Shown here: piece by piece, positions 31,374-40,311 of the stretch
How positions within the stretch are numbered: the first letter of the stretch is position 1
How the letters are laid out: every line of letters begins with the position of its first letter
From: Streptomyces eurythermus
GTDB taxonomy: Bacteria > Actinomycetota > Actinomycetes > Streptomycetales > Streptomycetaceae
Direction: 5' to 3'
DNA: 64,000 nucleotides
NCBI RefSeq assembly: GCF_014649115.1
Contig: NZ_BMSK01000028.1
Coordinates: forward strand, 44,220 to 108,219
Program-made: the position numbers and the translations under genes
Notes under the pieces: generated by a model
What the model saw: the letters and a program-made list of their open reading frames with translations, nothing else
Databases searched by the model: none
What the model was told of the DNA's origin: nothing

Positions 31374-32972
31374 TCACCCCTCCTCGGCCCCGGTCCGCGT
31401 CCCGCCCCGCATCCCCGCCGCCGCGAGGGCCGCGCCCAGCAGGCAGAGGGCGCCGGTGACCACCGCGGAGGCGTGCACGCCGTTCATGAACGCCCGGCCG
31501 CTGCCTTCGACGACCGCCGCGCGGAGGGTGTCCGGCATGTCCGGGGAGACGGGGGCGACACCCATGGCCACCGCGTCCTTCGCCTCGGCCAGCTTCCCGG
31601 CCAGGCCGCCCGGCACGCCGGCGCCGGTCAGTTCGGTGCGCAGGGTGGAGCCGACGCGGGCGCTGATGACGGAGACCAGCACCGACGTGCCGAGGGCGCC
31701 GCCGATCTGCAGCGTGGTGGCCTGGAGGCCGCCGGCCACGCCGCCGTCCCGCACGGGGGCGTTGCCCACGATCGCGTCCGACGAGGCGGACAGCACCATG
31801 CCGACGCCGAGCCCGAGCGCGATGAACGGCGGCCACATGGTGGCGTACGAGGAGTCGCCGGACCAGGTGAGCAGGGTGAAGCAGGCCGCGGCCTGGAGCA
31901 GCATGCCGAGCGGCATGCAGAAGCGGGCGCCGAACCGCGCGGTCAGGGCGGCGCCGAGCGGGGAGGCGACGAGCGAGGCCAGGCTCAACGGCAGGGTCCG
32001 CACGCCCGCCTGAACGGGCGTCAGCCCCCGCACGTTCTGCAGATAGAGCATGACGAAGAAGATCACGCCCAGCATGACGAAGAAGTTGAGCGCGGTGATG
32101 ACCGCGCCGACGGTCAGGGCGCGGCTGCGGAAGAGCCGCATCGGCAGCAGCGGGTGCTGGACGCGGGTCTCGTGCCGGCCGAAGAGGAGGAGCAGGAGCA
32201 GGCCGGCGCCGATCGCGGCCCAGGTGCCGGCGGACGTCCAGCCCCAGGTCTCGCCCTTGACGACGCCGAAGACGACGCTCAGCAGGCCGAGCGCGAGCAG
32301 CACGACACCGGTGACGTCGAAGCGGTCGTGCCCGGTGGCGTTCTTCGACTGCGGCAGCACGAACGCGCTGAAGGCGCAGGCGAGTACGCCGATGGGCAGG
32401 TTGATGTAGAAGACCGACTCCCAGCTGACGTGCTCCACCAGCAGACCGCCGACGATGGGGCCCAGCGCGGTGGACACGGCCGAGACCATAGCCCAGATGC
32501 CGACGGCCATGCCGAACCTGCGGGGCGGGAACACGGCCCGCAGCAGGCCGAGGGTGTTGGGCATCAGCAGCCCGCCGAAGACTCCCTGGAGCGCGCGGAA
32601 GGCGACGACGCCCGTGATGGAGCCGGACAGGCCGATGGCGACGGAGGACAGCGTGAATCCGGCGACACCGGCGAGGTAGAAGGTGCGCCGGCCGAACCGG
32701 TCGCCGAGCTTGCCGCCGAGGATCAGGGTGGCGGCCAGGGCCAGCAGATAGGCGTTGGTGACCCACTGCAACTGGGCGGTGGACGCGTGCAGTTCGCGGC
32801 CGATCTCGGGGTTGGCGATCGCGACCACGGATCCGTCGAGCTGGACCATGAACAGGCCGAACGCGACGGCGCACAGGGTGAGCCAGGGGTTGGCACGCCG
32901 CCGGGCGGCGGCGGTGGCCGGCGCCGCGGGAGCGGCGGGCACGGCGGAGGGATCCACGGGAGTGGACGGCAT
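31374..32972 (-). CDS. DHA2-family (EmrB/QacA-type) drug efflux MFS transporter
   Basis: The 532-residue protein is a 14-TM drug:H+ antiporter: LDGSVVAIANPEIGRELHAS (motif D1 in TM1), LGGKLGDRFGRRTFYLAG (motif A), RALQGVFGGLLMPNTLGLL (motif B region) and WAMVSAVSTALGPIVGGLL (motif C). The ATG at 32972 is chosen because conserved sequence begins about 25 residues later and the upstream frame is Arg-rich. The MarR regulator lies immediately upstream on the same strand (175 bp), a standard repressor-pump pairing. Exported drug unknown. Confidence 0.9.
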   Translation of the reverse strand: MPSTPVDPSAVPAAPAAPATAAARRRANPWLTLCAVAFGLFMVQLDGSVVAIANPEIGRELHASTAQLQWVTNAYLLALAATLILGGKLGDRFGRRTFYLAGVAGFTLSSVAIGLSGSITGVVAFRALQGVFGGLLMPNTLGLLRAVFPPRRFGMAVGIWAMVSAVSTALGPIVGGLLVEHVSWESVFYINLPIGVLACAFSAFVLPQSKNATGHDRFDVTGVVLLALGLLSVVFGVVKGETWGWTSAGTWAAIGAGLLLLLLFGRHETRVQHPLLPMRLFRSRALTVGAVITALNFFVMLGVIFFVMLYLQNVRGLTPVQAGVRTLPLSLASLVASPLGAALTARFGARFCMPLGMLLQAAACFTLLTWSGDSSYATMWPPFIALGLGVGMVLSASSDAIVGNAPVRDGGVAGGLQATTLQIGGALGTSVLVSVISARVGSTLRTELTGAGVPGGLAGKLAEAKDAVAMGVAPVSPDMPDTLRAAVVEGSGRAFMNGVHASAVVTGALCLLGAALAAAGMRGGTRTGAEEG

Positions 32973-33147
32973 GGCTGGGCCTCGTCTGATACGGGGGCGG
33001 AAATGGGATACGGAAGGGGTGGAGCCGACGCCGGAGCGCGCACACGCCCACAGGCGTCCCGGGCGGCGAGGCGCGGGGGACGCGGGGCGCGCGAAAGCGC
33101 GCACGCACGGGTGTGCGTACGGACCCAGGGGTGTGCGGACGTACCGC

Positions 33148-33621
33148 TCAGTGCGCGGCGGAGCGCAGTCCGTGCGTCAGGGACACGAGCGCGCCGAGGG
33201 CGGAGCCGAGCGCGCCGAGCTCGCCGTCGGTCAGCGCGCGCAGGGCTCCGGTGAGATGACCGACCTGGAGGGCGTGCGCCTCGGCCACGCGCCGCCGGGC
33301 GACCGGCGTGAGGCGCAGCCGTACGACCCGCTTGTCCGCGCTGTCCTGCCCGCGCTCCAGCAGACCCTGCTCGGTGAGCTGGGAGACCAGCGCGCTGACG
33401 TTGTTGGGCTTCATGAGCAGGGCCTCGGCGGCCTCACGCACCGTGGCGCCCTCGTTCTCGGCGACGTGCCGCAGCAGGTTGAGGTGTCCCTCGGGCGGCT
33501 TGGGGTGGGGGAAGTCGCGGGCGACGCGCCGGTCCAGGGCCCGGTACAGCGCGGGCAGGGCGTCGGCGAGCGCCGAGGCGACGCCGGCGACGTCCCGCTG
33601 GGGTGCGCTGGATCCGGACAT
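33148..33621 (-). CDS. MarR-family transcriptional regulator
   Basis: The 157-residue protein has the MarR winged helix: HLNLLRHVAENEGATVREAAEALLMKPNNVSALVSQLTEQGLLERGQDSADKRVVRLRLT segment, residues 45-105, flanked by dimerisation helices. The ATG at 33621 has a weak GGGGGC upstream. A near-perfect palindrome array of ATAGGTATG half-sites lies 10-60 nt before the start. It sits directly upstream of a DHA2 drug pump in the same direction, so autorepression together with control of the pump is likely. Confidence 0.9.
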   Translation of the reverse strand: MSGSSAPQRDVAGVASALADALPALYRALDRRVARDFPHPKPPEGHLNLLRHVAENEGATVREAAEALLMKPNNVSALVSQLTEQGLLERGQDSADKRVVRLRLTPVARRRVAEAHALQVGHLTGALRALTDGELGALGSALGALVSLTHGLRSAAH

Positions 33622-33631
33622 GCCCCCGAGA

Positions 33632-33680
33632 ATAGGTATGGAAACATACCTATGTCAAACAGGTATGTGTTCATAGGTAT
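33632..33680. promoter_or_regulatory. MarR operator with repeated AGGTAT half-sites
   Basis: A perfect palindrome ATAGGTATG (33632-33640), GAAA, CATACCTAT (33645-33653) is followed by AGGTATG (33661-33667) and ATAGGTAT (33673-33680). This AT-rich cluster immediately precedes the marR start and is the probable autoregulatory operator. Confidence 0.8.
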
Positions 33681-33776
33681 CTCCGCAGGCTTCCGCACCG
33701 GCCGCCCCAGCCTGGTGGCGAGGGACGCGGGGGGCGGATGGCCGCCCCTGAGGCGCGTGCGGTGTCCGGGACGGCA

Positions 33777-33782
33777 TAAGCT
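33777..33782 (+). promoter_or_regulatory. -10-like hexamer, predicted leaderless start
   Basis: TAAGCT fits TANNNT and ends 6 nt before GTG 33789; no binding site precedes that codon. Confidence 0.45.
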
Positions 33783-33788
33783 CGACGG

Positions 33789-34409
33789 GTGGCGAAGTAC
33801 TTCGACGTGCACCCCGACAACCCGCAGCCGCGCAGCATCGCCCAGATCGCCGACGCGGTCCGCTCGGAAGCGCTCATCGCGTATCCGACCGACTCCTGTT
33901 ACGCGCTGGGCTGCCGGCTGGGCAGCCGGGACGGCATGGACCGGATCCGTGCCATCCGCCGGCTGGACGACCGGCACCACTTCACGCTGATGTGCCGGGA
34001 CTTCGCGCAGCTCGGCCAGTTCGTCCGGGTGGACAACGACGTCTTCCGGGCGGTGAAGGCGTCCACCCCCGGCAGCTACACCTTCATCCTCCCGGCCACC
34101 CGCGAGGTGCCGCGCAAGCTGCTGCACCCGCGGAAGAAGACCGTGGGCGTGCGCATCCCGGACCACGTGGTCACCCAGGCGCTGCTGGCGGAGCTGGGCG
34201 AGCCGCTGCTGTCCAGCACGCTGCTGCTGCCGGACGAGGCGGAGCCGCTGACCCAGGGCTGGGAGATCAAGGACCGGCTGGACCACGCGGTGGACGCGGT
34301 GGTCGACTCGGGCGAGTGCGGCACCGAGCCGACGACGGTGGTCGACTTCTCCGGCGGCGAGGCGGAGATCGTCCGTCGGGGCGCGGGTGACACCAGCCGC
34401 TTCGAGTGA
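33789..34409 (+). CDS. YciO/Sua5/TsaC-family threonylcarbamoyl-AMP synthase-like protein
   Basis: The 206-residue protein has the YrdC fold with PTDSCYALGCRLGSRDGMDRIRAIRRL (residues 33-59), STPGSYTFILPATREVPR and VGVRIPDH. The short length and KKTVGVRIPDHVVTQALL pattern fit the YciO subgroup, whose relation to tRNA t6A synthesis is weaker than that of TsaC/Sua5. GTG 33789 follows TAAGCT by 6 nt, so it is predicted leaderless. The essential TsaC is probably another gene. Confidence 0.85.
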   Translation: MAKYFDVHPDNPQPRSIAQIADAVRSEALIAYPTDSCYALGCRLGSRDGMDRIRAIRRLDDRHHFTLMCRDFAQLGQFVRVDNDVFRAVKASTPGSYTFILPATREVPRKLLHPRKKTVGVRIPDHVVTQALLAELGEPLLSSTLLLPDEAEPLTQGWEIKDRLDHAVDAVVDSGECGTEPTTVVDFSGGEAEIVRRGAGDTSRFE

Positions 34410-34556
34410 GCGCCGGGCACGGACCCCGCACGCCGTTCACCACACCCGGCGCCGGTCGGCGCGTCGCCGATCTTGCGTGACAGCATGGTCGTAGCCATGG
34501 CGCCGGGAGCCGATCGCCGCCCGCCGCCCGTTGTCCCGAGGGAGGGCCTGTCCACC

Positions 34557-35312
34557 ATGACCGATGTCCAGCGAGACGATGTCGACATCCCGACCGAGGA
34601 CGGCGTCGCCGACGCCTACCTCGTCCGCCCCGCCGACGGCCGCCCCCATCCGGGCGTGCTGTTCTACCAGGACGCCTACGGCCTGCGACCGCATCTGAAG
34701 TCGATGGCCGACCGGCTGGCCGCGGCCGGCTACACCGTGCTGCTGCCGAACGTGTTCTACCGGCTCGGCCGGGCACCGGTCGTGGACCTGCCCGAGTTCA
34801 TCGACCCGGGCTCCGACCCGACCATCTGGGAGCGGCTCGGCCCGATGCTGGCCGGCCTGACGCCGGACCTGGTCAAGCGGGACGCGGGCGCCTATCTGCG
34901 CTGGCTGGCCGACAGCCCGCTGGTGGCGGACGGCCCGGTCGCGCTGACCGGCTACTGCATGGGGTCCCGGCTCGCGCTGTGGACGGCGGGCGCCCACCCG
35001 GACCGGGTCGCGGCGGCGGCCGGTTTCCACGGCGGGGGCCTGGCCACGGACGACCCGGACAGCCCGCACCTGGAGGCCCCGCGGATCACCGCCGAGCTGT
35101 ACTTCGGGCACGCCGACGAGGACGGGTCGCTGCCCCCGGCGCAGATCGCGCGCTTCGAGGAGGCGCTGACCGCCGCCGGTGTGCGCCACACCTGCGAGGT
35201 CTACACCGGCGCCCATCACGGCTACACCCAGGCGGACACCCCCGCCTACCACCGGGAGGCCGACGAGCGGCACTGGGCGGCCCTGCTGGACCTGCTCAAG
35301 CGCACGTTCTGA
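34557..35312 (+). CDS. Dienelactone hydrolase-family protein
   Basis: The 251-residue alpha/beta hydrolase has the DLH nucleophile motif GYCMGSR with Cys134, the acidic residue in YFGHADEDGSLP and the catalytic His in TGAHHGYTQ. The N-terminus VDIPTEDGVADAYLVRPADGRPHPGVLFYQDAYGL is characteristic. GGGAGGGCCTG precedes ATG 34557, deciding against an upstream in-frame ATG. DLH family enzymes cleave enol-lactones in aromatic degradation, but no such pathway is adjacent, so a general esterase role is as likely. Confidence 0.87.
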   Translation: MTDVQRDDVDIPTEDGVADAYLVRPADGRPHPGVLFYQDAYGLRPHLKSMADRLAAAGYTVLLPNVFYRLGRAPVVDLPEFIDPGSDPTIWERLGPMLAGLTPDLVKRDAGAYLRWLADSPLVADGPVALTGYCMGSRLALWTAGAHPDRVAAAAGFHGGGLATDDPDSPHLEAPRITAELYFGHADEDGSLPPAQIARFEEALTAAGVRHTCEVYTGAHHGYTQADTPAYHREADERHWAALLDLLKRTF

Positions 35313-35369
35313 CGGGGTGGCCCGGCGTCCGCCGAAGGGTGGGCGCCCGGGCCGATCCGGTCCCGGACA

Positions 35370-35398
35370 TTGACATGGACTCGTCGTGGCTGGAATCT
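35370..35398 (+). promoter_or_regulatory. Promoter of the beta-1,3-glucanase gene
   Basis: A consensus -35 TTGACA (35370-35375), a 17-bp spacer and GAATCT (35393-35398) as -10. The -10 overlaps the start of the palindromic box at 35397. Confidence 0.65.
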
Positions 35399-35412
35399 GA
35401 GAGCGCTCTCAG
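35397..35412. promoter_or_regulatory. LacI-type operator resembling a CebR box
   Basis: CTGAGAGCGCTCTCAG is a perfect 16-bp palindrome. Its core TGAGAGCGCTCTCA differs from the CebR box TGGGAGCGCTCCCA at one symmetrical position. It overlaps the -10 and start region, 51 nt before the GTG of the glucanase, fitting sugar-responsive repression by a LacI-family regulator. Confidence 0.75.
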
Positions 35413-35463
35413 AACTGGTACGGACCATATCCGTACGACCCCGACCCCACACGGAGGTGGAGA

Positions 35464-36663
35464 GTGCCGCACACACTCACCCGGGGCGCGCTGCCCCTGG
35501 CCGCCGCGACGGCGCTGCTCGGCGGACTGCTCGCGCTCGGCTCCCCCGGCCGCGCCGACGCGGCCGTCCCCGACACCATCCCCCTGAAGATCACCAACAA
35601 CTCGGGCCGTTCCGAACCGGTCTACGTCTACGACCTCGGCACCCAGCTGTCCTCGGGACGGCAGGGCTGGGCCGACGCGGACGGCGTCTTCCACGCCTGG
35701 CCGGCCGGCGGCAACCCGCCGACTCCCGCGCCGGACGCGGCGATACCCGGACCGGCCGCCGGCCAGTCCAAGACGATCCGCATCCCGAAGTTCTCCGGCC
35801 GGATCTACTTCTCCTACGGCCGCAAGCTGGACTTCCGGCTGACCACCGGCGGACTGGTCCAGCCGGCCGTGCAGAACCCGTCCGACCCCAACCGCGACAT
35901 CCTCTTCAACTGGTCGGAGTACACGCTCAACGACGCCGGGCTGTGGCTCAACAGCACCCAGGTGGACATGTTCTCGGCGCCGTACGCCGTCGGGGTGCAG
36001 CGCGCCGACGGCGGGGTGTCCACCACCGGGCACCTCAAGTCCGGTGGCTACAGCGGCTTCTTCGCCGCGCTGCGCGCCCAGCCGGGCGGCTGGGGGAACC
36101 TCGTCCAGACCCGCTCCGACGGCACGGTGCTGCGCGCGCTGTCCCCGCTGTACGGGGTGGAGACCGGGGCGCTGCCGGCGAACGTGATGGACGACTACGT
36201 GAACCGGGTCTGGCAGAAGTACACGACGTCGACGCTGACCGTCACACCGTTCGCGGACCAGCCGAACACCAAGTACTACGGCCGGGTCTCGGGCAACTTC
36301 ATGAACTTCACCAACTCGGCCGGCACGGTCGTCACCAGCTTCCAGAAGCCCGACGCGTCCAGCGTCTTCGGCTGCCACAAGCTGCTGGACGCGCCCAACG
36401 ACAACGTGCGCGGGCCCATCTCCCGTACGCTGTGCGCCGGTTTCAACCGGTCCACGCTGCTGGTCAACCCCAGTCAGCCGGATGCCACGACGGCCGACTT
36501 CTACCGGGACGCGGTGACCAACCAGTACGCGCGCGCGATCCACGCGCAGATGGCCGACGGCAAGGCCTACGCGTTCGCCTTCGACGACGTCGGCCACCAG
36601 GAGTCGCTGGTGCACGACGGCAGCCCGCAGCAGGCGTACCTCACGCTGGACCCGCTCACCTGA
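35464..36663 (+). CDS. Secreted GH64 beta-1,3-glucanase
   Basis: The 399-residue precursor begins with a Sec signal (hydrophobic to about residue 30, cleavage near ADAAVP) and then a GH64 domain: IPLKITNNSGRSEPVYVYDLG, RIYFSYGRKLDFRLTTGG, ILFNWSEYTLNDAGLWLNSTQVDMFSAPYAVG (the likely acid Glu and base Asp are in this region), GCHKLLDAPND and YAFAFDDVGHQESLVHDGSPQ. GH64 enzymes release laminaripentaose from beta-1,3-glucan such as fungal cell wall. GTG 35464 follows GGAGGTGGAGA. No carbohydrate-binding module is attached. Controlled by a good promoter and a LacI-type box. Confidence 0.9.
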   Translation: MPHTLTRGALPLAAATALLGGLLALGSPGRADAAVPDTIPLKITNNSGRSEPVYVYDLGTQLSSGRQGWADADGVFHAWPAGGNPPTPAPDAAIPGPAAGQSKTIRIPKFSGRIYFSYGRKLDFRLTTGGLVQPAVQNPSDPNRDILFNWSEYTLNDAGLWLNSTQVDMFSAPYAVGVQRADGGVSTTGHLKSGGYSGFFAALRAQPGGWGNLVQTRSDGTVLRALSPLYGVETGALPANVMDDYVNRVWQKYTTSTLTVTPFADQPNTKYYGRVSGNFMNFTNSAGTVVTSFQKPDASSVFGCHKLLDAPNDNVRGPISRTLCAGFNRSTLLVNPSQPDATTADFYRDAVTNQYARAIHAQMADGKAYAFAFDDVGHQESLVHDGSPQQAYLTLDPLT

Positions 36664-36669
36664 CACGGC

Positions 36670-36705
36670 GCGGTCCCGCACCCGGTGCGCCGGGTGCGGG
36701 ACCGC
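36670..36705. terminator. Perfect 16-bp bidirectional terminator hairpin
   Basis: GCGGTCCCGCACCCGG (36670-36685) pairs fully with CCGGGTGCGGGACCGC (36690-36705) around TGCG, between the converging glucanase and metalloprotease genes. Confidence 0.8.
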
Positions 36706-36721
36706 GAGCGGTGTCACATGA

Positions 36722-39124
36722 TCAGCCGGTCGTCAGGGCGGTGTCGTCCACGACGAAGCTGGTCTGGAGGCCGGAGTCCTCCACGCCGTTGAACTTCAGC
36801 GTGACCGTGGAGCCCGCCAGCGAGGACAGGTCGAAGGTCTTCTGGCTGTAGCCGGAGGCCGCATCGAGGTTCGAGTAGGTGGCGAGGGTCTTCGAACCGG
36901 CGGTCACCGTCAGCTTGTCGTACTGGGTGCTGGTGGTGGTCTCGTCGGTGTCGATGTGCAGGTAGAAGGTCAGGGTCGCCTTGCAGCCCGCCGGGACGGC
37001 CACCGACTGCGACAGCGTGTCGGTGTGCGTGGAGCCGTAGCCGTTCAGCCACGCCTTGTAGGAGCCGCCGTGGGCCGGCTGGCCGCTGTCGGTGGTGATG
37101 ACGCCGCTGGTCGAGGTCCAGCCGGTGCTGCCGGACTCGAAGCCGGGGTTGGCCAGCAACTGCTTGGCGGAGCAGCCCCCGCCGGTCGCGCTGACCGTCC
37201 AGGCGAAGGTGGCGGTGCCGGTCGCGCCGGTGGAGTCGGTCACCGTGACGGTGGTGTTGTAGCTGCCCGCCGTGGTGGGCGTGCCGGAGATCAGGCCGGT
37301 GGAGGCGTTGACCGACAGGCCGGAGGGCAGGCCGGAGGCGCTGTAGGTCAGCGCGCCCGCGTTGGTGCTGCTCGCCTGGATCTGGAGGTTCACGGCGGTG
37401 CCGACGGTGGCGGACTGGCTGCCGGGGTTGGTCACCGTCACCCCGCTGGTGGGCGGGTTGATGTGGCCGCCGACGCCGATGCCGGCGAAGGCGTTGCCCA
37501 CCGCGGCGTACTGGGCGGAGTTGGTGCCGTACAGCGCGGCGGCGGCGTTGAGCGCGGCGGTGCGGGCCCCGGCGTAGTTGGTGCTGGACGTCATGTACGT
37601 CGTCAGCGCCTTGTACCAGATCTTCAGCGCGGCGTCGCGGCCGATGCCGGTGACGGCGACGCCGTCGGACGTCGGGCTGTTGTAGGTCACGCCGTTGATG
37701 ACCTTGGTGCCGCTGCCCTCGGACAGCAGGTAGAACATGTGGTTCGCCGGGCCGGAGGAGTAGTGGACGTCCAGGCCGCCGAGCCCGGAGTACCAACTGT
37801 CCTTGGAACCGCCGTCCTTGCTCGGCTTGTCCATGTAACGCAGCGGCGAGCCGTCGCCGTTGATGTCGATCTTCTCGCCGATGAGGTAGTCGCCGACGTC
37901 CTTGGAGTTGTTGGCGTAGAACTCCACGCCGGTGCCGAAGATATCGGAGGTGGCCTCGTTCAGGCCGCCCGATTCACCGCTGTACTCCAGGCCCGCGGTG
38001 TTGGAGGTGACGCCGTGGCTCATCTCGTGTCCGGCCACGTCCAGCGAGGTCAGGGCGTGGGTGTTGCCGGAGCCGTCGCCGTAGGTCATGCAGAAGCAGC
38101 TGTCGTCCCAGAAGGCGTTGACGTAACCGCTGCTGTAGTGGACGCGGCTGTAGGCGGCGACGCCGTCGTTGCGGATGCCGCTGCGGCCGAAGGTGTTCTT
38201 GTAGAAGTCCCAGGTCTCCTGGGCGCCGTAGGCGGCGTCGGCGCCCGCGGTCTGGGTGTTGGAGCCGGTGCCGTCGCCCCAGACGTCGTCGGCGTCGGTC
38301 ATCAGGGTGCCGGTGCCGGAGGTGCCCCGGTTGAGGCTGTAGGTCTTGTGACCGCCGCGCGTGGTGTCGTACAGCTGGTACGTCGAGCCCGACAGCGTGG
38401 TGTTCAGGGTGACGGTGCCGCTGTACTGGGTGTTGCCGGTGCCGGTCTTGACCGCCTGGAAGCGGTACAGCTCCTTGCCGGTGGTGGCGTCGGTGATGAC
38501 GTGCAGCCGACTCGGGGTGCCGTCGTCCTGGAGGCCGCCGATCACCGTCTCCCAGGCGAGCGTCGGGGTGCCGGCGCCGGCCCAGATCACCTTGCGGGCG
38601 CTGTCCGTGGTGGGCTTGTCCGCGGCCAGCGCCTTCGCGGCCTTCAGCGCCTTGGTCTCGGCGGTGGCCTTGGTGACGGTGGCGGTGGTGGAGGGCACCT
38701 TGATCGTGCGCTTGGTGTTGAAGGTGGTGCTCACGGTCCCCTTGGCCAGCGAGGCGGGCGGGGTGTGCACGACGAGGTCGCCGCCGAGGACGGGCAGGCC
38801 GTCGTAGGTGCGCTCGTAACGGGTGTGCAGGGTGCCGTCGTTGTCCTTGACGACGTCCTTGACGACCAGCTTCTCCCGCGTGCCGAGGCCGAGGGTGCGG
38901 GCGGTGTCGGCGGTCTTCGCCCGGGCGCTCTCGACCAGGGCCTGGTGCTGGGCCGGGCTGAGCGCGGCCTCCAGTCCGCCGGTGCGCAGCGGGCTGGGGT
39001 GGGGGGTGGCCGGGGCCGCGGTCGCCGGGAGGGCCTGGAGGCCGACGGCGAGGAACGCCGCGGTGGACAGCAGGGCGGCCGCCGCCGTGGCGCGCTTGTG
39101 GGGAAGGGGTCTGTGGGGTCTCAC
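36722..39124 (-). CDS. Secreted M4 (thermolysin-like) metalloprotease with Ig-like and C-terminal domains
   Basis: The 800-residue precursor has a Sec signal (cleavage near TAAPA, residue 38), an FTP/PepSY-type propeptide to about residue 215 (LHTRYERTYDGLPVLGGDLVVHT), and an M4 catalytic domain with HEMSH (366-370) and the third zinc ligand Glu390 in GGLNEATSD, followed by the GPANHMFYLLSEG helical subdomain and DVHYSSG. After about residue 555 come an Ig-like putative domain (VTVTNPGSQSATVGTAVNLQIQ) and a C-terminal beta-jelly-roll module (ANPGFESGSTGWTS onward). The GTG at 39124 has AGGAGGAGTACGA upstream. Secreted nutrient protease. Confidence 0.93.
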   Translation of the reverse strand: MRPHRPLPHKRATAAAALLSTAAFLAVGLQALPATAAPATPHPSPLRTGGLEAALSPAQHQALVESARAKTADTARTLGLGTREKLVVKDVVKDNDGTLHTRYERTYDGLPVLGGDLVVHTPPASLAKGTVSTTFNTKRTIKVPSTTATVTKATAETKALKAAKALAADKPTTDSARKVIWAGAGTPTLAWETVIGGLQDDGTPSRLHVITDATTGKELYRFQAVKTGTGNTQYSGTVTLNTTLSGSTYQLYDTTRGGHKTYSLNRGTSGTGTLMTDADDVWGDGTGSNTQTAGADAAYGAQETWDFYKNTFGRSGIRNDGVAAYSRVHYSSGYVNAFWDDSCFCMTYGDGSGNTHALTSLDVAGHEMSHGVTSNTAGLEYSGESGGLNEATSDIFGTGVEFYANNSKDVGDYLIGEKIDINGDGSPLRYMDKPSKDGGSKDSWYSGLGGLDVHYSSGPANHMFYLLSEGSGTKVINGVTYNSPTSDGVAVTGIGRDAALKIWYKALTTYMTSSTNYAGARTAALNAAAALYGTNSAQYAAVGNAFAGIGVGGHINPPTSGVTVTNPGSQSATVGTAVNLQIQASSTNAGALTYSASGLPSGLSVNASTGLISGTPTTAGSYNTTVTVTDSTGATGTATFAWTVSATGGGCSAKQLLANPGFESGSTGWTSTSGVITTDSGQPAHGGSYKAWLNGYGSTHTDTLSQSVAVPAGCKATLTFYLHIDTDETTTSTQYDKLTVTAGSKTLATYSNLDAASGYSQKTFDLSSLAGSTVTLKFNGVEDSGLQTSFVVDDTALTTG

Positions 39125-39404
39125 TCGTACTCCTCCTGCTGCGGCCGCCGGTCGGCGGCCGGTGAGGTGATCGACGGGCAGCGGGTTCTGCTGTCCGGGT
39201 GAGCTGAGCCGTGCGGTGCCGTGATCCGTGAACCGGTGGGGTGGATCGGCGTGCGCAGGGAGAATGACAGCATTGACCGAGCCATGTCACCTCTGGCCGG
39301 GTCAATCGAGGGTTTTCCCTATCGGCCGATGACGGCGAACCGGGAGGTGAGCGGCCGGTGCCGGGGCGTAGGTCGGGCACGGGCCGGTCCAGGCCCCTGG
39401 GGGA

Positions 39405-40248
39405 ATGCCGTGGCCGGAATCGGGCCCCGGAGGAGAGAAGGACACCGCTGATGCCCCGTCCGCGTCGCACCCGGCGATCGACACCTTGGTGCCGCATTCG
39501 GCCCGCAGCTGGAACCACTGGCTCGGCGGGAAGGACGACTACCCGGTCGACGAGGCGGCCGGCGACGCGTACACCGCCGTCTTCCCCGGCATCGTCACCA
39601 TCGCCCGCGGCAGCCGTGCCTTCCTGCGCCGCGCCATCACCCATCTCGTCACCGAGGCGGGCATCCGGCAGTTCCGGGACATCGGCACCGGCCTGCCGAC
39701 CGCCGAGAACACCCACGAGGTCGCCCAGCGGCTCGCCCCCGAGGCGCGGATCGTCTACGTCGACAACGATCCGATGGTGCTCGCTCACGCCCGGGCGCTG
39801 CTGTACTCCTCCCCCGAGGGCGCGACCGCCTGCATCGACGCCGATGTGACGGACCCGGACCGCATACTCGCGATCGCCGCCGGGACGCTGGACCTCACCC
39901 GGCCCACCGGGCTCATCCTCAGCAACATCCTCGGCCACGTCGCCGACGACGACCAGGCCCGCTCCATCGTGGACCGGCTGATGGGCGCGCTGCCGTCGGG
40001 CAGTCACCTCTGTGTCGACGATCGGGTCGCTCGGCATCGCCCCGGTCTTCGAACAGGCCCAGGACGCCTACGACAACAGCGGCGCGGTCCCGTACAACCT
40101 GCGTACCGTGGAGGCGATCACCTCGTTCTTCGACGGCCTGGAGCTGGTCGAGCCCGGCGTCGTGCCGGTCGCCCGGTGGCGTCCCGAGCCCGGTGCGCCC
40201 GCCCCGGAGACCGTCGCCGAGCACGGCGGCCTCGCCCGCAAGCCGTGA
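39405..40248 (+). pseudogene. DUF574/SAV2177-family SAM-dependent methyltransferase, frameshifted
   Basis: The first frame (39405 to about 40010) encodes PHSARSWNHWLGGKDDYPVDEAA, FRDIGTGLPTAENTHEVAQRLAPEARIVYVDNDPMVL and the DADVTDPD strand, all features of DUF574 methyltransferases. Homology then continues in the next frame from about 40012 to 40248 (GSLGIAPVFEQAQDAYDNSGAVPYNLRTVEAITSFFDGLELVEPG), while the first frame runs on as Arg-rich nonsense. One extra base near 40005-40015 (around CACCTCTGTGTCGACG) explains it. Corrected, the protein would be about 280 residues, the family length. It could be a real lesion or a sequencing error. The start ATG 39405 is uncertain; the better binding site (GGAGGAGAGAAGG) precedes an out-of-frame ATG at 39451. 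Confidence 0.8.
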
Positions 40249-40311
40249 CCGCCGCACCGGTGGCGACGCACTCCTCCGAGCTCTTCGGGCAGGGCCCCAC
40301 TCGCCGCCCGC

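Noticed and set aside
29805..33254. 1149-codon open frame on the plus strand
   Set aside because: It runs out of frame through the P450 gene and antisense to the DHA2 pump and marR; its translation is Arg/Gly/Ala/Gln-only composition noise, while the genes it covers have clear motifs.
39451..39849. Alternative start ATG 39451 with a strong binding site
   Set aside because: It is out of frame with the methyltransferase homology; the resulting frame is Arg/Thr/Pro-rich. It may instead reflect a second frameshift near the gene start, which cannot be decided here.
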